Shown: positions 33,282 to 43,013, counted from the first letter of the stretch. The stretch is 44,331 bases of DNA from Gammaproteobacteria bacterium (GCA_029242705.1 JAQWTK010000044.1:1-44331), one strand, 5' to 3'. The notes: generated by a model from the sequence alone, not told the origin. Program-made: numbers and translations.

Positions 33282-35393
33282 ATGTCAGAAGCAGTTAGCT
33301 ATGAATTACAAGACGAAATTGGAGTTATTAGCGTTAACAATCCTCCGGTTAATGCGCTAGCACAGATCGTTAGGGAAGGAATTCTAAGATCACTAGAATT
33401 AGCACAAGAAGACGATTCTAAGGCGATAGTACTTTGTTGCGAAGGGCGCACTTTTATTGCCGGAGCAGATATCACAGAATTTGGGAAACCACCTAGAGAG
33501 CCGGGGTTACCAAAGGTACTTTCAGCGATAGAAAATTCTAGTAAACCTGTTGTAGCGGCCATTCACGGTACTGCGTTGGGTGGAGGATTTGAAGTAGCGC
33601 TAGCATGTCATTACCGTTGTGCTATCAAATCTGCAAAAGTTGGTCTTCCTGAAGTGAAGTTGGGACTACTTCCAGGTGCTGGAGGAACTCAGAGGGTTCC
33701 GCGTATTGCTGGTGTAAAAGCGGCACTAGATATGATCACAAGTGGAAACCCGGTCGCAGTTCCTAAGGCTCATAATATGGGACTAATCGATGCATTGCTA
33801 GACGGCGATGATTTGCTCAGCGCTTCAGTTCGGTACGCTATGGGTCTTATAGAGTCAGGTGCACCTCTTAAGCGTATTCGAGATATTAATATTGATTCCA
33901 AAGAGCTAGAACCAGATTTTTTTGAAAATGCTCGTAAAAAATTAGCTAGAAGAGCTCGCGGCCAAATTGCGCAGGATCGGATCGTATCTTGTATAGAGGC
34001 TGCGGTGGAGTTGCCGATTGATGAGGGTTTGGAGCGAGAAAGAGAGCTATTTCTTGAACTAGTTTCGTCACCTGAGTCAGCAGCGATGCGACATATCTTT
34101 TTCGCAGAACGGCAGGCGGCAAAAATAAAGGACTTGCCTAAAGATGCTGCCTTGCGCCCGATCAATAAGGTGGCAGTTATTGGTGGTGGCACGATGGGCG
34201 GGGGTATCGCCATGTGCTTTGCCAATGTAGGCATTCCCGTCGTTTTACTAGAGGTTAATGATGAGGCATTAGATCGTGGCTTAGGCATAATCAGAAAGAA
34301 TTACAATATCACCGTTCAAAAAGGCAAACTTCCTGAAAACCAAATGGAGCAGCGCATTAGTTTAATCTCCGGTACCACTAACTATGAGGATATCGCTGAT
34401 GTCGATATGGTTATTGAAGCGGTATTTGAGAACGTGGATCTCAAGAAAGAAATATTTGGAAAACTAGATTCAGTATGTAAGCAGGGAGCTATTCTGGCTA
34501 CAAATACCTCCTATCAAGACGTTGATATAATTTCTGAAGCGACAGCTAGACCTCAAGATGTCGTTGGTATGCATTTTTTTAGCCCAGCGAATGTTATGAA
34601 ATTACTAGAAGTTGTTCGTGGCGAGAAGACATCTGATGACGTTCTAGCGACAGTAATGCAAATTGGTAAAAAGATAAGAAAAGTTTGTGCTCTCTCGCGG
34701 GTTTGTTATGGCTTTATCGGTAATAGGATGTTGGGTGGCTATGGTCGTGAGGCACAGATGTTGTTGCTTGATGGCTGTACTCCATCCCAGGTAGACAGTG
34801 CACTTGAGGGGTTTGGTATGGCTATGGGTCCGCTAGCTATGGGAGACTTGGCTGGCCTTGATGTTGGCTACAAGGCGCGAGAAGCTCGAACGGATTTGCC
34901 GGATGATCCGAAGTTATATCGGATGGGCACTCTTCTTGTTGAAATGGGAAGGCATGGGCAGAAAACCGGATCAGGTTTTTATAAGTATGACCCTGAAACT
35001 CGCAAGCGAGTGGCAGACCCTGAGGTCGAAGATCGAATCATAGAAGAAGCAAATAAATTGGGTATAGAAAGGCGCGCCGTGTCAGATGATGAGATCTTAG
35101 CTCGATGCTTCTATCCACTTATCAATGAGGGTGCCAAGATATTGGAAGAAGGTATAGCACAGCGGGCTAGCGATATTGATGTTGTTTACATTTATGGTTA
35201 TGCGTTCCCTGTCGCTAAAGGTGGCCCAATGCATTATGCCGACGCGGTCGGACTTAAAAATGTTTACGATAAAATTTGTGAATTCCGTGATCGATATGGA
35301 GAAGAGTATTGGAGTCCGGCTCCTCTTCTCAAGCAATTAGCTGAGGAAGGAAAATCCTTTGCGGAGTGGGATAAAGAAAGGAGTGGGTCATAG
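33282..35393 (+). CDS. Enoyl-CoA hydratase / 3-hydroxyacyl-CoA dehydrogenase, FadB/FadJ type
   Basis: A bifunctional beta-oxidation enzyme of 703 residues. The N-terminal crotonase domain (1-190) has IAGADITEF, GTALGGGFEVAL and GLPEVKLGLLPGAGGTQRVPR. The NAD-binding domain starts at about residue 295 with VIGGGTMGGGIA, and the C-terminal dehydrogenase domains carry the catalytic histidine in GMHFFSPANVMKLLEVV and YGFIGNRML. It converts enoyl-CoA to 3-ketoacyl-CoA in two steps. No thiolase follows it; a partial thiolase lies at the window's end. The stop codon TAG overlaps the GTG start of the zinc dehydrogenase by one base. I leave out a fadB or fadJ symbol. Confidence 0.92.
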   Translation: MSEAVSYELQDEIGVISVNNPPVNALAQIVREGILRSLELAQEDDSKAIVLCCEGRTFIAGADITEFGKPPREPGLPKVLSAIENSSKPVVAAIHGTALGGGFEVALACHYRCAIKSAKVGLPEVKLGLLPGAGGTQRVPRIAGVKAALDMITSGNPVAVPKAHNMGLIDALLDGDDLLSASVRYAMGLIESGAPLKRIRDINIDSKELEPDFFENARKKLARRARGQIAQDRIVSCIEAAVELPIDEGLERERELFLELVSSPESAAMRHIFFAERQAAKIKDLPKDAALRPINKVAVIGGGTMGGGIAMCFANVGIPVVLLEVNDEALDRGLGIIRKNYNITVQKGKLPENQMEQRISLISGTTNYEDIADVDMVIEAVFENVDLKKEIFGKLDSVCKQGAILATNTSYQDVDIISEATARPQDVVGMHFFSPANVMKLLEVVRGEKTSDDVLATVMQIGKKIRKVCALSRVCYGFIGNRMLGGYGREAQMLLLDGCTPSQVDSALEGFGMAMGPLAMGDLAGLDVGYKAREARTDLPDDPKLYRMGTLLVEMGRHGQKTGSGFYKYDPETRKRVADPEVEDRIIEEANKLGIERRAVSDDEILARCFYPLINEGAKILEEGIAQRASDIDVVYIYGYAFPVAKGGPMHYADAVGLKNVYDKICEFRDRYGEEYWSPAPLLKQLAEEGKSFAEWDKERSGS

Positions 35394-36430
35394 TGATTTC
35401 TTACCAAACTTCTGAGCCTGGATCGCCCTTAATAGAAGTTGAATTGGAGACCCCGACGCCGAGTGGCACTGAGATTTTAATAAAGACAGTTGCTTGTGGT
35501 GTTTGCCACTCTGATATTCATTTGCATGAGGGCGTATTCGAATTGGGTGGCGGAAAGCAGCTCGATGTGGGTCAGAAAGGGATGACCTTGGGTCATGAAA
35601 TTTTTGGTGAAGTTGTAGCTGTGGGCCCAGATGCAAAAGACGTATCGATTGGTGACCGTCGCGTAGTATTTCCATGGATTGGTTGTGGTGATTGCGCTGA
35701 CTGTCGGCGAGGAGAGGAGCAACTTTGCACTCCTGGAAGGGCTCTCGGTATTGTCAGGCCAGGTGGATTTTCTGACCATGTGCTTGTGCCCAATAGTCGT
35801 TACCTTTTTGATAAAGGCGATGTGCCAGATTCTTTGGCGGCGACCTATGCATGTTCTGGTCTTACGGCCTATGGTGCATTAAAAAAGGTGGGGGAGGTTC
35901 AGGACGATGATGCAATTGTGATTATCGGTGCAGGTGGAGTGGGAATGATGGCCATTCAAATCGCTCGCGCATTAGGCATGGACCCGATAGTCGTCGATAT
36001 CGATGATTCTAAGCTCTCTGCAGCAAGACATTTAGGTGTTACCCGCACCTTTAATTCATCGGATCGTCAGACGGCCAAAGAAATACGGAAAAGTACTGGC
36101 GGTGTTTATGCTGCACTAGACTTTGTAGGTGCCGAAGCTAGTGTTAATTATGGGTTGGGGTGTTTGAGGAAAGGTGGCATGCTGGTTGTCATTGGCCTTT
36201 ATGGGGGAGCATTATCTATCCCAATCCCATTTCTGCCAATGAACGCGCGCATTATTCAAGGCAGTTATGTTGGTAGCTTGGAAGATATGGGTGAGCTTAT
36301 GGCCATGGTTCGAGATGGAAAAATCGCACCGATTGATATCATTGAAAGGCCACTTGCTGAGGCGAGCCAAGCACTTGAAGACCTTAAGGCGGGTAAAGTT
36401 AGAGGAAGACAAGTTTTGGTGAATAGCTAG
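35393..36430 (+). CDS. Zinc-dependent alcohol dehydrogenase family protein
   Basis: A 345-residue medium-chain dehydrogenase. Catalytic zinc ligands are C38 (CGVCHSD), H68 and E69 (LGHEI). The structural zinc has four cysteines C98, C101, C104 and C112. The nucleotide motif IIGAGGVGMMA is near 174. Both zinc sites are complete, so an active alcohol or aldehyde dehydrogenase is expected. GTG 35393 overlaps the preceding stop by one base (TAGTG), a mark of translational coupling to the FadB/FadJ-type gene. The alcohol substrate is unknown. Confidence 0.9.
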   Translation: MISYQTSEPGSPLIEVELETPTPSGTEILIKTVACGVCHSDIHLHEGVFELGGGKQLDVGQKGMTLGHEIFGEVVAVGPDAKDVSIGDRRVVFPWIGCGDCADCRRGEEQLCTPGRALGIVRPGGFSDHVLVPNSRYLFDKGDVPDSLAATYACSGLTAYGALKKVGEVQDDDAIVIIGAGGVGMMAIQIARALGMDPIVVDIDDSKLSAARHLGVTRTFNSSDRQTAKEIRKSTGGVYAALDFVGAEASVNYGLGCLRKGGMLVVIGLYGGALSIPIPFLPMNARIIQGSYVGSLEDMGELMAMVRDGKIAPIDIIERPLAEASQALEDLKAGKVRGRQVLVNS

Positions 36431-36559
36431 TGATAGTCGAATCTTTATAGCTTTGTTATGTTGCGTGACTGATTAGTTAGAAATTGGTTACGACATAGAT
36501 TAGACTCCAGATGATGGATTTCACCTTAAGACTAAGGTCAAAAAGAGAAAGGTTAAACT

Positions 36560-37267
36560 ATGAATAAATTTACGAGACAAATATTACGAAATGGCTTGGT
36601 AGCGTTTTTGTTTGCTTTGCTTGCGTTACCTGCAGCAGCACAACGAGGCTCGGACCCATCAATCTGGAATGAATCCATGGAGCGATTTGCTAGAGAAGAT
36701 CGCACATATCCCCCTGCTATGGGAGCCGTTTTGCTTACAGGAAGTTCTAGTATAGCCAGATGGAATGACCAGGCTGCGAAAGCGTTAGCGCCGCTTACTG
36801 TTATTTCCAGAGGGTTCGGCGGGAGTGTTATGAATGATGTGCTGCACCATCTCGACACCGTTGCCCTCAAGTATAAGCCCCGTGCTATCCTTATTTATGA
36901 GGGCGATAACGATACTGCCTATGGGATTGCGGAGGAAGAAATTCTTGGTGCATTGAAAAAGATCGTTGATAAAGTGCATAAAGAGCTGCCAGAAACTCGT
37001 ATTTATGTCATGGCAGTGAAACCTTCTACTTTACGTGTTGATGTATGGGACAATGCGCAACGGGTTAATGCTGGTTATAAAGAAATCGCTAAGCATAATC
37101 CCCAAGTTTATTATGTGGACTCAGCGACACCTTTTTTGAAGGCAGATGGAAGTGTAATGACTGATATCTTTGTTGAGGACGGTTTGCACTTAAACCCAAT
37201 GGGTAATTTAATTTGGGGCTCTGTTATTCGTGCGGCGCTAATGCCTCAGGAAGCGCGCTACGAGTAA
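36560..37267 (+). CDS. Exported SGNH/GDSL hydrolase
   Basis: A predicted secreted esterase of 235 residues. The signal peptide ends near PAAAQ. The first block is LLTGSSS (about 54-60) with the nucleophile serine, the second glycine block is SRGFGGS, the asparagine block is EGDND, and the terminal block DGLHLNP (about 211) gives Asp and His. This is the four-block SGNH arrangement. GAAAGG is upstream of the ATG. It lies between the zinc dehydrogenase and a convergent VOC gene, without obvious partners. The substrate could be an acylated sugar or polymer, but nothing shows it. Confidence 0.88.
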   Translation: MNKFTRQILRNGLVAFLFALLALPAAAQRGSDPSIWNESMERFAREDRTYPPAMGAVLLTGSSSIARWNDQAAKALAPLTVISRGFGGSVMNDVLHHLDTVALKYKPRAILIYEGDNDTAYGIAEEEILGALKKIVDKVHKELPETRIYVMAVKPSTLRVDVWDNAQRVNAGYKEIAKHNPQVYYVDSATPFLKADGSVMTDIFVEDGLHLNPMGNLIWGSVIRAALMPQEARYE

Positions 37268-37279
37268 TATTAGGTATAG

Positions 37280-37308
37280 AGGTTTGAGGGGTGCCCCCCC
37301 TTTAACCT
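37280..37308. terminator. Weak hairpin between convergent SGNH and VOC genes
   Basis: AGGTT (37280-37284) and AACCT (37304-37308) enclose a GGGG/CCCC inner stem with bulges. No clear T-run follows on the plus strand, so it is only a possible transcript end. Confidence 0.4.
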
Positions 37309-37342
37309 TAGTCACAAATTTTACATTTAAGAATATATAGAA

Positions 37343-38143
37343 CTAATACTCGTCATACCCCTCCGTCAGTTCAACATAAACCCCTGAAGGGTCGGTGAAA
37401 TAGGCGATATTTAAACCAATAGATGGAATTTCTCGGTAAGGAATATCGAAGACTACACCCTTGGCTTCAAGCTCCCTGCAAAATTCCTCTAAGTTATTAA
37501 TTTCAAAACCGATATGATCTATCGCTGAGTTCTGAGTATTCTGTCTGCCGCTATTGTTAGCACCAAAGCTAAGATTCATTCCAGGAACGTTTGTTGTGGT
37601 AGTGATCCGACCCCGGGGTCGAACTTCTAGGTCGAACATCTCTGTATACCATCCCAAGATCTCTTCAGGATTATCTAAGAACCAGTGCACATGGTAACCA
37701 GTAATCTCTTTATGTAAGCCCCTATCTTCTTGCATTTCTACTGCGATGTTGTCTGGTAAAATAACATAAGCGTTTAGTTGACCTTCGGAGCCTAGAAATA
37801 TATTGCCTACTTCCAAACCATCTGCGCGCCATTTGTCTAAAAACTTATCCATGTTCCTAACTTTGAATCCGAAGTGATGCATTTTTGTTTCTCTCGATCC
37901 CGTCGTCGGTTCTTTTTCTGTTAGCGCAACCATCATATTCGGTAACTTAGCAACCGTAAGGGGGCCTCTTTCAACAATGGTCCCATTAAAGTGCTCGACC
38001 CAAATAGATTTTTGGAGTTCGATATCCGAGACATTTAGGTGTACGTGTCCGAATGTAATACCATTTTCATTTGGAGCCGCAAGCTGGGCAAAACTGGTGG
38101 GTATGATCAGAGATGACAGAATAAGATAGGATAATTTTTTCAA
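37343..38143 (-). CDS. Exported two-domain VOC (glyoxalase/dioxygenase-fold) protein
   Basis: A 266-residue protein with a signal peptide (ending near SFAQ) and two VOC modules, about 27-140 (FGHVHLNVSDIE; IAVEMQED) and 147-262 (GYHVHWFLDNPEE; IDHIGFEINN; VYVELTEGYD). The metal-ligand pattern (His, His, Glu) recurs in both halves. VOC enzymes are usually cytosolic glyoxalases, dioxygenases or resistance proteins; secretion is uncommon. It lies just downstream of the luciferase-like monooxygenase gene on the same strand (71-base gap), so the two may work on the same compound. Function is unknown. Confidence 0.82.
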   Translation of the reverse strand: MKKLSYLILSSLIIPTSFAQLAAPNENGITFGHVHLNVSDIELQKSIWVEHFNGTIVERGPLTVAKLPNMMVALTEKEPTTGSRETKMHHFGFKVRNMDKFLDKWRADGLEVGNIFLGSEGQLNAYVILPDNIAVEMQEDRGLHKEITGYHVHWFLDNPEEILGWYTEMFDLEVRPRGRITTTTNVPGMNLSFGANNSGRQNTQNSAIDHIGFEINNLEEFCRELEAKGVVFDIPYREIPSIGLNIAYFTDPSGVYVELTEGYDEY

Positions 38144-38214
38144 TTGCTCACTCCTTAGTGATTTTTATTTAATCTCGCATTAAGTTGAGCTGGTCGCTGA
38201 GTATTTTCCGGTTA

Positions 38215-39216
38215 TTACCAGGCCGAGTTTAGCAATTCATAAGAATGTCGACGAGCGGTTTCGCTATGAGTAATTGTCAGAATCATTAACTCATCTAGCT
38301 TAAATCTCTTTGTAAACAATTCGAGGCTCTCACAAACTTGTTCTGGCGTTCCGACTACGCGACGACGTTGATTTTCCTTTATCACTTGTCGCTCCCTTTC
38401 ACTGTAAGGGTAATCTGTAGCTTCTTTAATACTTGGAAACGGTCCAGAGTTTCCTCTTAGTAAACGAATAAACCATAGATCTCGGCTTCTTGAAAGTTCA
38501 ATCGCTTCTTTTTCAGTGTCAGCGCAAATAGTAAAAACGGTCAGGACAGATCGTGGAGCATCGCAGTTCGGCCCCGGCTGAAAATTGTCGCGATAGTGGT
38601 CAAATATGTCTGTCCTAATTTCCGGATTTATAAAATAAGCGAAATTATAGGGGAGCCCCGTTGATGCCGCTAAAGCACAGCTGTCTTCACTCGATCCAAG
38701 CATCCAAAGATGTGGGGGGGTATTTACTTTAGGGTATGCACGAGCATTTTCTAGACCCGGAGTCTTGGGGTCAGTGTCATTTAGGAGGGCTTGTAGATCG
38801 AGCACCATGGTGGGGAAATATTCCGGCCCTAGTTGTGAGCCATAGCGAATAGCTGCTGCGGTAAAGGGATCCGTCCCGGGGGCTCGACCGATGCCTAGGT
38901 CTATGCGATTAGGATATAAGGTTTCCAGAATCTTGAAATTTTCAGCTACTTTGTATGGGCTGTAGTGGGGGAGCATGATTCCCCCAGATCCAAGACGAAT
39001 ATTTTTGGTCTCCGCACCGATTCTCCCCAAAAGTACCTCTGGCGAGCAGCCAGCTAAAGCACCTGAGGCATGGTGTTCGGCTACCCAGTATCTTGAATAT
39101 CCAAGACCATCGCAAAGACGAGCCAGATCTATCGTCTCTTGCAGTGCTGCATAGGCGTCAAGCCCTGCTTTAACAGGCGATTGATCCAGTACGGATAATT
39201 TGATGTCTTTGCTCAT
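38215..39216 (-). CDS. LLM-class flavin-dependent oxidoreductase (luciferase-like)
   Basis: A 333-residue flavin monooxygenase of the bacterial luciferase/alkanal monooxygenase family. The MsnO8-type N-terminus LSVLDQSPVKAG is followed by YWVAEHHASGALAGCSPEVL, GSGGIMLPHYSPYKVAE, and RIDLGIGRAPGTDP, and a C-terminal GTPEQVCESLE. Such enzymes use FMNH2 from a separate reductase to oxygenate substrates. No flavin reductase is adjacent. It precedes the exported VOC gene on the minus strand and diverges from the large TonB receptor. The substrate is unknown. Confidence 0.9.
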   Translation of the reverse strand: MSKDIKLSVLDQSPVKAGLDAYAALQETIDLARLCDGLGYSRYWVAEHHASGALAGCSPEVLLGRIGAETKNIRLGSGGIMLPHYSPYKVAENFKILETLYPNRIDLGIGRAPGTDPFTAAAIRYGSQLGPEYFPTMVLDLQALLNDTDPKTPGLENARAYPKVNTPPHLWMLGSSEDSCALAASTGLPYNFAYFINPEIRTDIFDHYRDNFQPGPNCDAPRSVLTVFTICADTEKEAIELSRSRDLWFIRLLRGNSGPFPSIKEATDYPYSERERQVIKENQRRRVVGTPEQVCESLELFTKRFKLDELMILTITHSETARRHSYELLNSAW

Positions 39217-39562
39217 TCGATAAAATCTTGCACCTAGAAAGTTGGTTGTTTATATGGAATTGTGAAAATCTTACCAAGATTCTCATTAAGTTATTGAAAT
39301 AATTAATAATTATTATTTCTAACGAATAAGAATCTACTAAAATTTACTAAATAGTATGTAAAAAAGATTATTTAGTGTTGATCCCGCTACACATAACTAT
39401 GGTAGCATGCGATGGGTTAAAGTCGGCATTTCTATGCCGTATTCGACTTAGTACTTGGGCTGCTTTATCGGGAGAACTTCGGCCAAACAGAATTGAAAAT
39501 TTAAATACTAACTATCAAACATTTTGAGAACAAAGTCTTAGAGAAAAGGGGAGAGGAAGACA
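39217..39562. other. 346-base divergent intergenic region with dyads
   Basis: There is no gene here. The region separates the minus-strand monooxygenase and plus-strand TonB receptor. Near the monooxygenase is the dyad GAAAATCTT-ACC-AAGATTCTC (39264-39284), then an AT-rich inverted repeat with GAAATAAT/ATTATTTC arms (39296-39319), and nearer the receptor a CGGCAT/ATGCCG hairpin (39424-39439). A strong purine-rich ribosome binding site (GGGGAGAGGAAG) precedes the receptor's ATG. Confidence 0.5.
39424..39439 (+). repeat. Hairpin in the TonB receptor leader
   Basis: CGGCAT and ATGCCG form a perfect stem around loop TTCT. AAGTCG/CGACTT at 39420-39425 and 39443-39448 gives an alternative, mutually exclusive pairing. 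It lies about 125 bases before the receptor start; I see no known riboswitch consensus. Confidence 0.45.
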
Positions 39563-42500
39563 ATGCGCAATAAGTTTCCTAGTAAACGCCGTGGTATAGC
39601 ACTGGCTGTAATGATTGCAGGTGCTGGATTTACGATGCCGCTCATGGCTCAGCAAGACGATACCGTGGTTGAAGAAGTAATCGTTACGGGTTCCTATATA
39701 CGGGGTACTCCGGAAGATGCACCATCCCCGGTAGAAGTGATTGGCCGTGATAGTATTGAGGCGCAGGGTGCTTCTCAGATCTGGGACGTGATTAGGAACC
39801 TTGAGGTAAACCAAGGCTCTGATACAAGTGTCGCGGGAACCAATGATGCAGGTCAGCTGACCGGAACAGCATCGGTGAATTTACGTAATTTGGGCGGTAA
39901 CTCGACACTAACCCTAATTAATGGCAAAAGAACAACCCCGGCATCCGTTGTCACGAGTTCTGGTCAGGAGTTTGTTGACCTTAACGCAATACCTCTAGTT
40001 ATGACCGACAGGGTTGAGGTTCTCACGGACGGTGGCTCGGCGCTCTATGGAGCAGACGCGGTAGCGGGTGTGGTAAACATTATAATGCGCACCGATTTTG
40101 AGGGTTTGGAATTGTATGCGGATACCCAGGGAATCCAAGAGGCCGGTGGGACTTATGAAAATACGTTCAGTGGTATCTGGGGAACAAATTGGAATAACGG
40201 AAATACGCGCTTAGTCTTGTCCGCGGAGGTTTTCGAAAGAGAGCCAGAACTTTTGGAGAATGCTCAGTACTATGAGGAAGGAAGGATCATAGCAAATGAG
40301 AGGGTAGGTTCATTTGCCCCTACTAGCCCACTTGGCGCGTCTTTTAATTACGGCTATATAGACTTCCCTCTGACCACTCAGAATAAGACGGAAAGAGCTG
40401 GTCTTGGTGAGTCCATATCTGGAACAAATGGCACTGTTTGGACCGACCCTTTATGTGAATCCTCTTCAGGTCAATTTGGTTCTTTCTATAAGGACAATAG
40501 GTATAGTGGTACTGGTCGAAGGGATGGTGGTTGCTATGAGAATAATATGGGCAACCAGTATATGACCTACGGGCAGGAGCGCCATAGCTTCGCTGGCTCT
40601 TTTGAGCACACGTTTAATGGTGGCACGGAATTTTACTCATTTTTTAATTATTCCGATTCTGAGATCACAAGAGAATGGGATGGGATATCTTTCTCCCGAA
40701 CGTTGCACTTGTTCTGGGCTCCTGAAGTGCTCGGATCGCTCGCGCCATATATAGGGAATGCCCCGGTGGCGTCTCCGGCCGCGAATAATCCTAACCTTCA
40801 GTCAAACGGTGGTTTTGGTCAGGGCTGGTATGGTGGTCAAGTAAGAACTGGTTGGCCAAGCCAAAAAACTTCTGGGCTGCCTACGGAACAGAAATCATCC
40901 AATATTCAGGCTGGTTTTCGCGGTGACATTGAAGACTGGGGCACTAATCTTGAATACGATTTGAGCGTTGCTTGGAGTGACTCGAGCATAGAGCAGGAAG
41001 TGTCTACTCTGATACGAGATCGAACCGAGCTAGCGATTAACGGGTTGGGTGGAGCTAACTGTACGCCAAATGGTAATTCCGAGACGAACTTCATGGCCGT
41101 TCCTTCTTTTGCTCCGCTTGGGGGACTCTTTGATCTAGTATTCCCAGGCTATGTTTTAAATACTTATGACAGCGCGGCAACGATATTAACCAGTAACAAC
41201 CATGGACAGGACGGGTGTCAGTTCTTTAACCCGTTCCTAACAGCACTAAGCAATCCTGACATGGCGAATAGCCCAGAGCTGATCGACTGGATGTCTACTA
41301 GGATAAATAGAGCAGACAAGAGGAATCAGCTGCTTGTTATCGATGCGATTGTTAACGGTGATCTTATGGAAATGGCTGGTGGCACAGCGGCTTTTGCGAC
41401 TGGCTTCCAGTACAGAAAAAGAAATGCCTCAGGTAGAGCACCTGAGATTAACTTGCCTGGTATTAGCCCAATCAAGGAATACATGTCGGGCTTACCGTTC
41501 CCGCAAAGTTTATTCGCACCTGTTACGGAGCGTTACTCAGGTATAACAAATAATTTGGAATGCTCTTCTTGTATCTTTAACTTCAATGATCAAAGGGATA
41601 TTAAATCTCTATTTTTGGAGCTCTCCTTACCGTTCGCTGAGAACGTGGAGACACAGCTTGCTCTGCGATTTGAGGACTATGCAGATATTGGCAGCGCGCT
41701 TTCACCAAAAGCTGCTATTAGCTGGCGGCCCGGTGGCGAGGACCTTTTGCTTCGAGCGTCTTGGTCTGAATCTTTCCGAGCGCCTAATATTGGGGTGGTG
41801 AATCAGGCGTTTGAGGCGTTTGGAACTACAATTCAGGATCCGATAAGGAACCAAAAAGTTCGAGCTGGATTACTGCCTGCAACGAATGAAAATGCTCAGT
41901 CAAATAGCTCTTACACCAGAGGACGCGCAAATCCAGATCTTGATCCGGAATACGCTGACACCTTTAATGTTGGCTTTCAGTGGACGCCGAGTGGTGATCT
42001 AGATGGCTTATCGATCGGCGCAGATGTCTGGCGTTTTGAGGTGGAAGACAGAGTCTTACCTCTAGTGCCAAGAGCAGCGATTAATCCAGAGATAGAAAAA
42101 TTCAACACCTTAGTAGGTAACGAAGACAACTACGTTCTTAATGACACATTACCTCTTGATCAGAGAGGAGCCAATGGCCTGCCTACTTCTTGTTCGCCAA
42201 GCGGTTTGACTGGACAATTTGGTGCGGACTCTGATGAGCGCTTGAACTGCGTTATAAATCCTGAACTTTATGTTGTGGATGGGGTTGAACGACTTTACGG
42301 TAGTACAACAGCCTCGTTGGTAACACTCATATTACCAGCGGTTAATGCCGGTACTTATGAAGTACAGGGAATTGATCTGAGCGCCGGCTACATGTGGGAT
42401 AATGACTGGGGAACCTTCCGAGTGGGCTTAGATTACACTCACGTGGATAGGTTTGAAGTTGATATTCCAGGGCTGGAGCTTGGACTTCAATCTACAGGAC

Positions 42501-42904
42501 AGATGGATGCGGCTGGTGTCGACGGCGAGCAGAATATTGTACGACCTGTTCCTGACAACAAGGGTACTCTTAGCTTCTCTTGGAGCAGAGATGACCACCG
42601 GGTATCGGTATTCAACCGACATATCGGGTCATTTCAAGTACTTGGTCACAGAGACTACTTAGCCAATCCAAATCGTACAGCGACACAAGCTTCTTTTGCT
42701 AAGTCGCAGGCTGATAGCTATAACACCTGGGATGTCCAGTATAATTACACACGTGATTGGGGAGACAGCACGTCTATCTTTACCGTTGGTGTAATTGATG
42801 CGACTGATGAGGATGTGCCTTTGTTCAGAAGGCAGAGCTATCACAGTAGTGTATTTGATCCGCGTGGCAGACGCTGGTACGCAAGGGTCCTTTGGCAGTT
42901 CTAA
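39563..42904 (+). CDS. Large TonB-dependent receptor
   Basis: An outer-membrane importer of 1113 residues. The signal peptide ends near PLMAQ; the TonB box EEVIVTGSYIRG (about 36-47) follows; the plug has VNLRNLGGNSTLTLINGKR, ALYGADAVAGVVNIIM; the barrel runs to the C-terminal WYARVLWQF. The Oar/sugar-type plug and long extracellular loops suggest a large organic ligand, but the ligand cannot be named. The ribosome binding site is strong. A clean terminator follows 19 bases after the stop. The gene diverges from the luciferase-like monooxygenase/VOC pair. No SusD-like partner or glycoside hydrolase is in the window. Confidence 0.93.
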   Translation: MRNKFPSKRRGIALAVMIAGAGFTMPLMAQQDDTVVEEVIVTGSYIRGTPEDAPSPVEVIGRDSIEAQGASQIWDVIRNLEVNQGSDTSVAGTNDAGQLTGTASVNLRNLGGNSTLTLINGKRTTPASVVTSSGQEFVDLNAIPLVMTDRVEVLTDGGSALYGADAVAGVVNIIMRTDFEGLELYADTQGIQEAGGTYENTFSGIWGTNWNNGNTRLVLSAEVFEREPELLENAQYYEEGRIIANERVGSFAPTSPLGASFNYGYIDFPLTTQNKTERAGLGESISGTNGTVWTDPLCESSSGQFGSFYKDNRYSGTGRRDGGCYENNMGNQYMTYGQERHSFAGSFEHTFNGGTEFYSFFNYSDSEITREWDGISFSRTLHLFWAPEVLGSLAPYIGNAPVASPAANNPNLQSNGGFGQGWYGGQVRTGWPSQKTSGLPTEQKSSNIQAGFRGDIEDWGTNLEYDLSVAWSDSSIEQEVSTLIRDRTELAINGLGGANCTPNGNSETNFMAVPSFAPLGGLFDLVFPGYVLNTYDSAATILTSNNHGQDGCQFFNPFLTALSNPDMANSPELIDWMSTRINRADKRNQLLVIDAIVNGDLMEMAGGTAAFATGFQYRKRNASGRAPEINLPGISPIKEYMSGLPFPQSLFAPVTERYSGITNNLECSSCIFNFNDQRDIKSLFLELSLPFAENVETQLALRFEDYADIGSALSPKAAISWRPGGEDLLLRASWSESFRAPNIGVVNQAFEAFGTTIQDPIRNQKVRAGLLPATNENAQSNSSYTRGRANPDLDPEYADTFNVGFQWTPSGDLDGLSIGADVWRFEVEDRVLPLVPRAAINPEIEKFNTLVGNEDNYVLNDTLPLDQRGANGLPTSCSPSGLTGQFGADSDERLNCVINPELYVVDGVERLYGSTTASLVTLILPAVNAGTYEVQGIDLSAGYMWDNDWGTFRVGLDYTHVDRFEVDIPGLELGLQSTGQMDAAGVDGEQNIVRPVPDNKGTLSFSWSRDDHRVSVFNRHIGSFQVLGHRDYLANPNRTATQASFAKSQADSYNTWDVQYNYTRDWGDSTSIFTVGVIDATDEDVPLFRRQSYHSSVFDPRGRRWYARVLWQF

Positions 42905-42922
42905 GCTAACTGCTAGAAATCA

Positions 42923-42955
42923 AAAAAGGCGGTGAGAGATCACCGCTTTTTTTTT
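42923..42955 (+). terminator. Rho-independent terminator of the large TonB receptor
   Basis: GCGGTGA (42929-42935) pairs with TCACCGC (42940-42946) around a GAGA loop, followed by nine T residues and preceded by six A residues. It is a textbook intrinsic terminator 19 bases beyond the stop and could also act on the opposite strand. Confidence 0.93.
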
Positions 42956-43013
42956 GGTTTAAATAAAAACTATTCATGCTATTTTTCTCGTTATAAGTTT
43001 ATCGCTGCGGTTA

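Noticed and set aside
33770-34288. 172-codon antisense frame inside the FadB/FadJ-type gene
   Set aside because: It overlaps a strongly conserved enzyme and looks like translated antisense (Ser/Arg-rich).
39296-39319. AT-rich repeat as a Fur box before the large TonB receptor
   Set aside because: Alignment by eye to the 19-base Fur consensus gives too few matches in any register; kept only as an inverted repeat.
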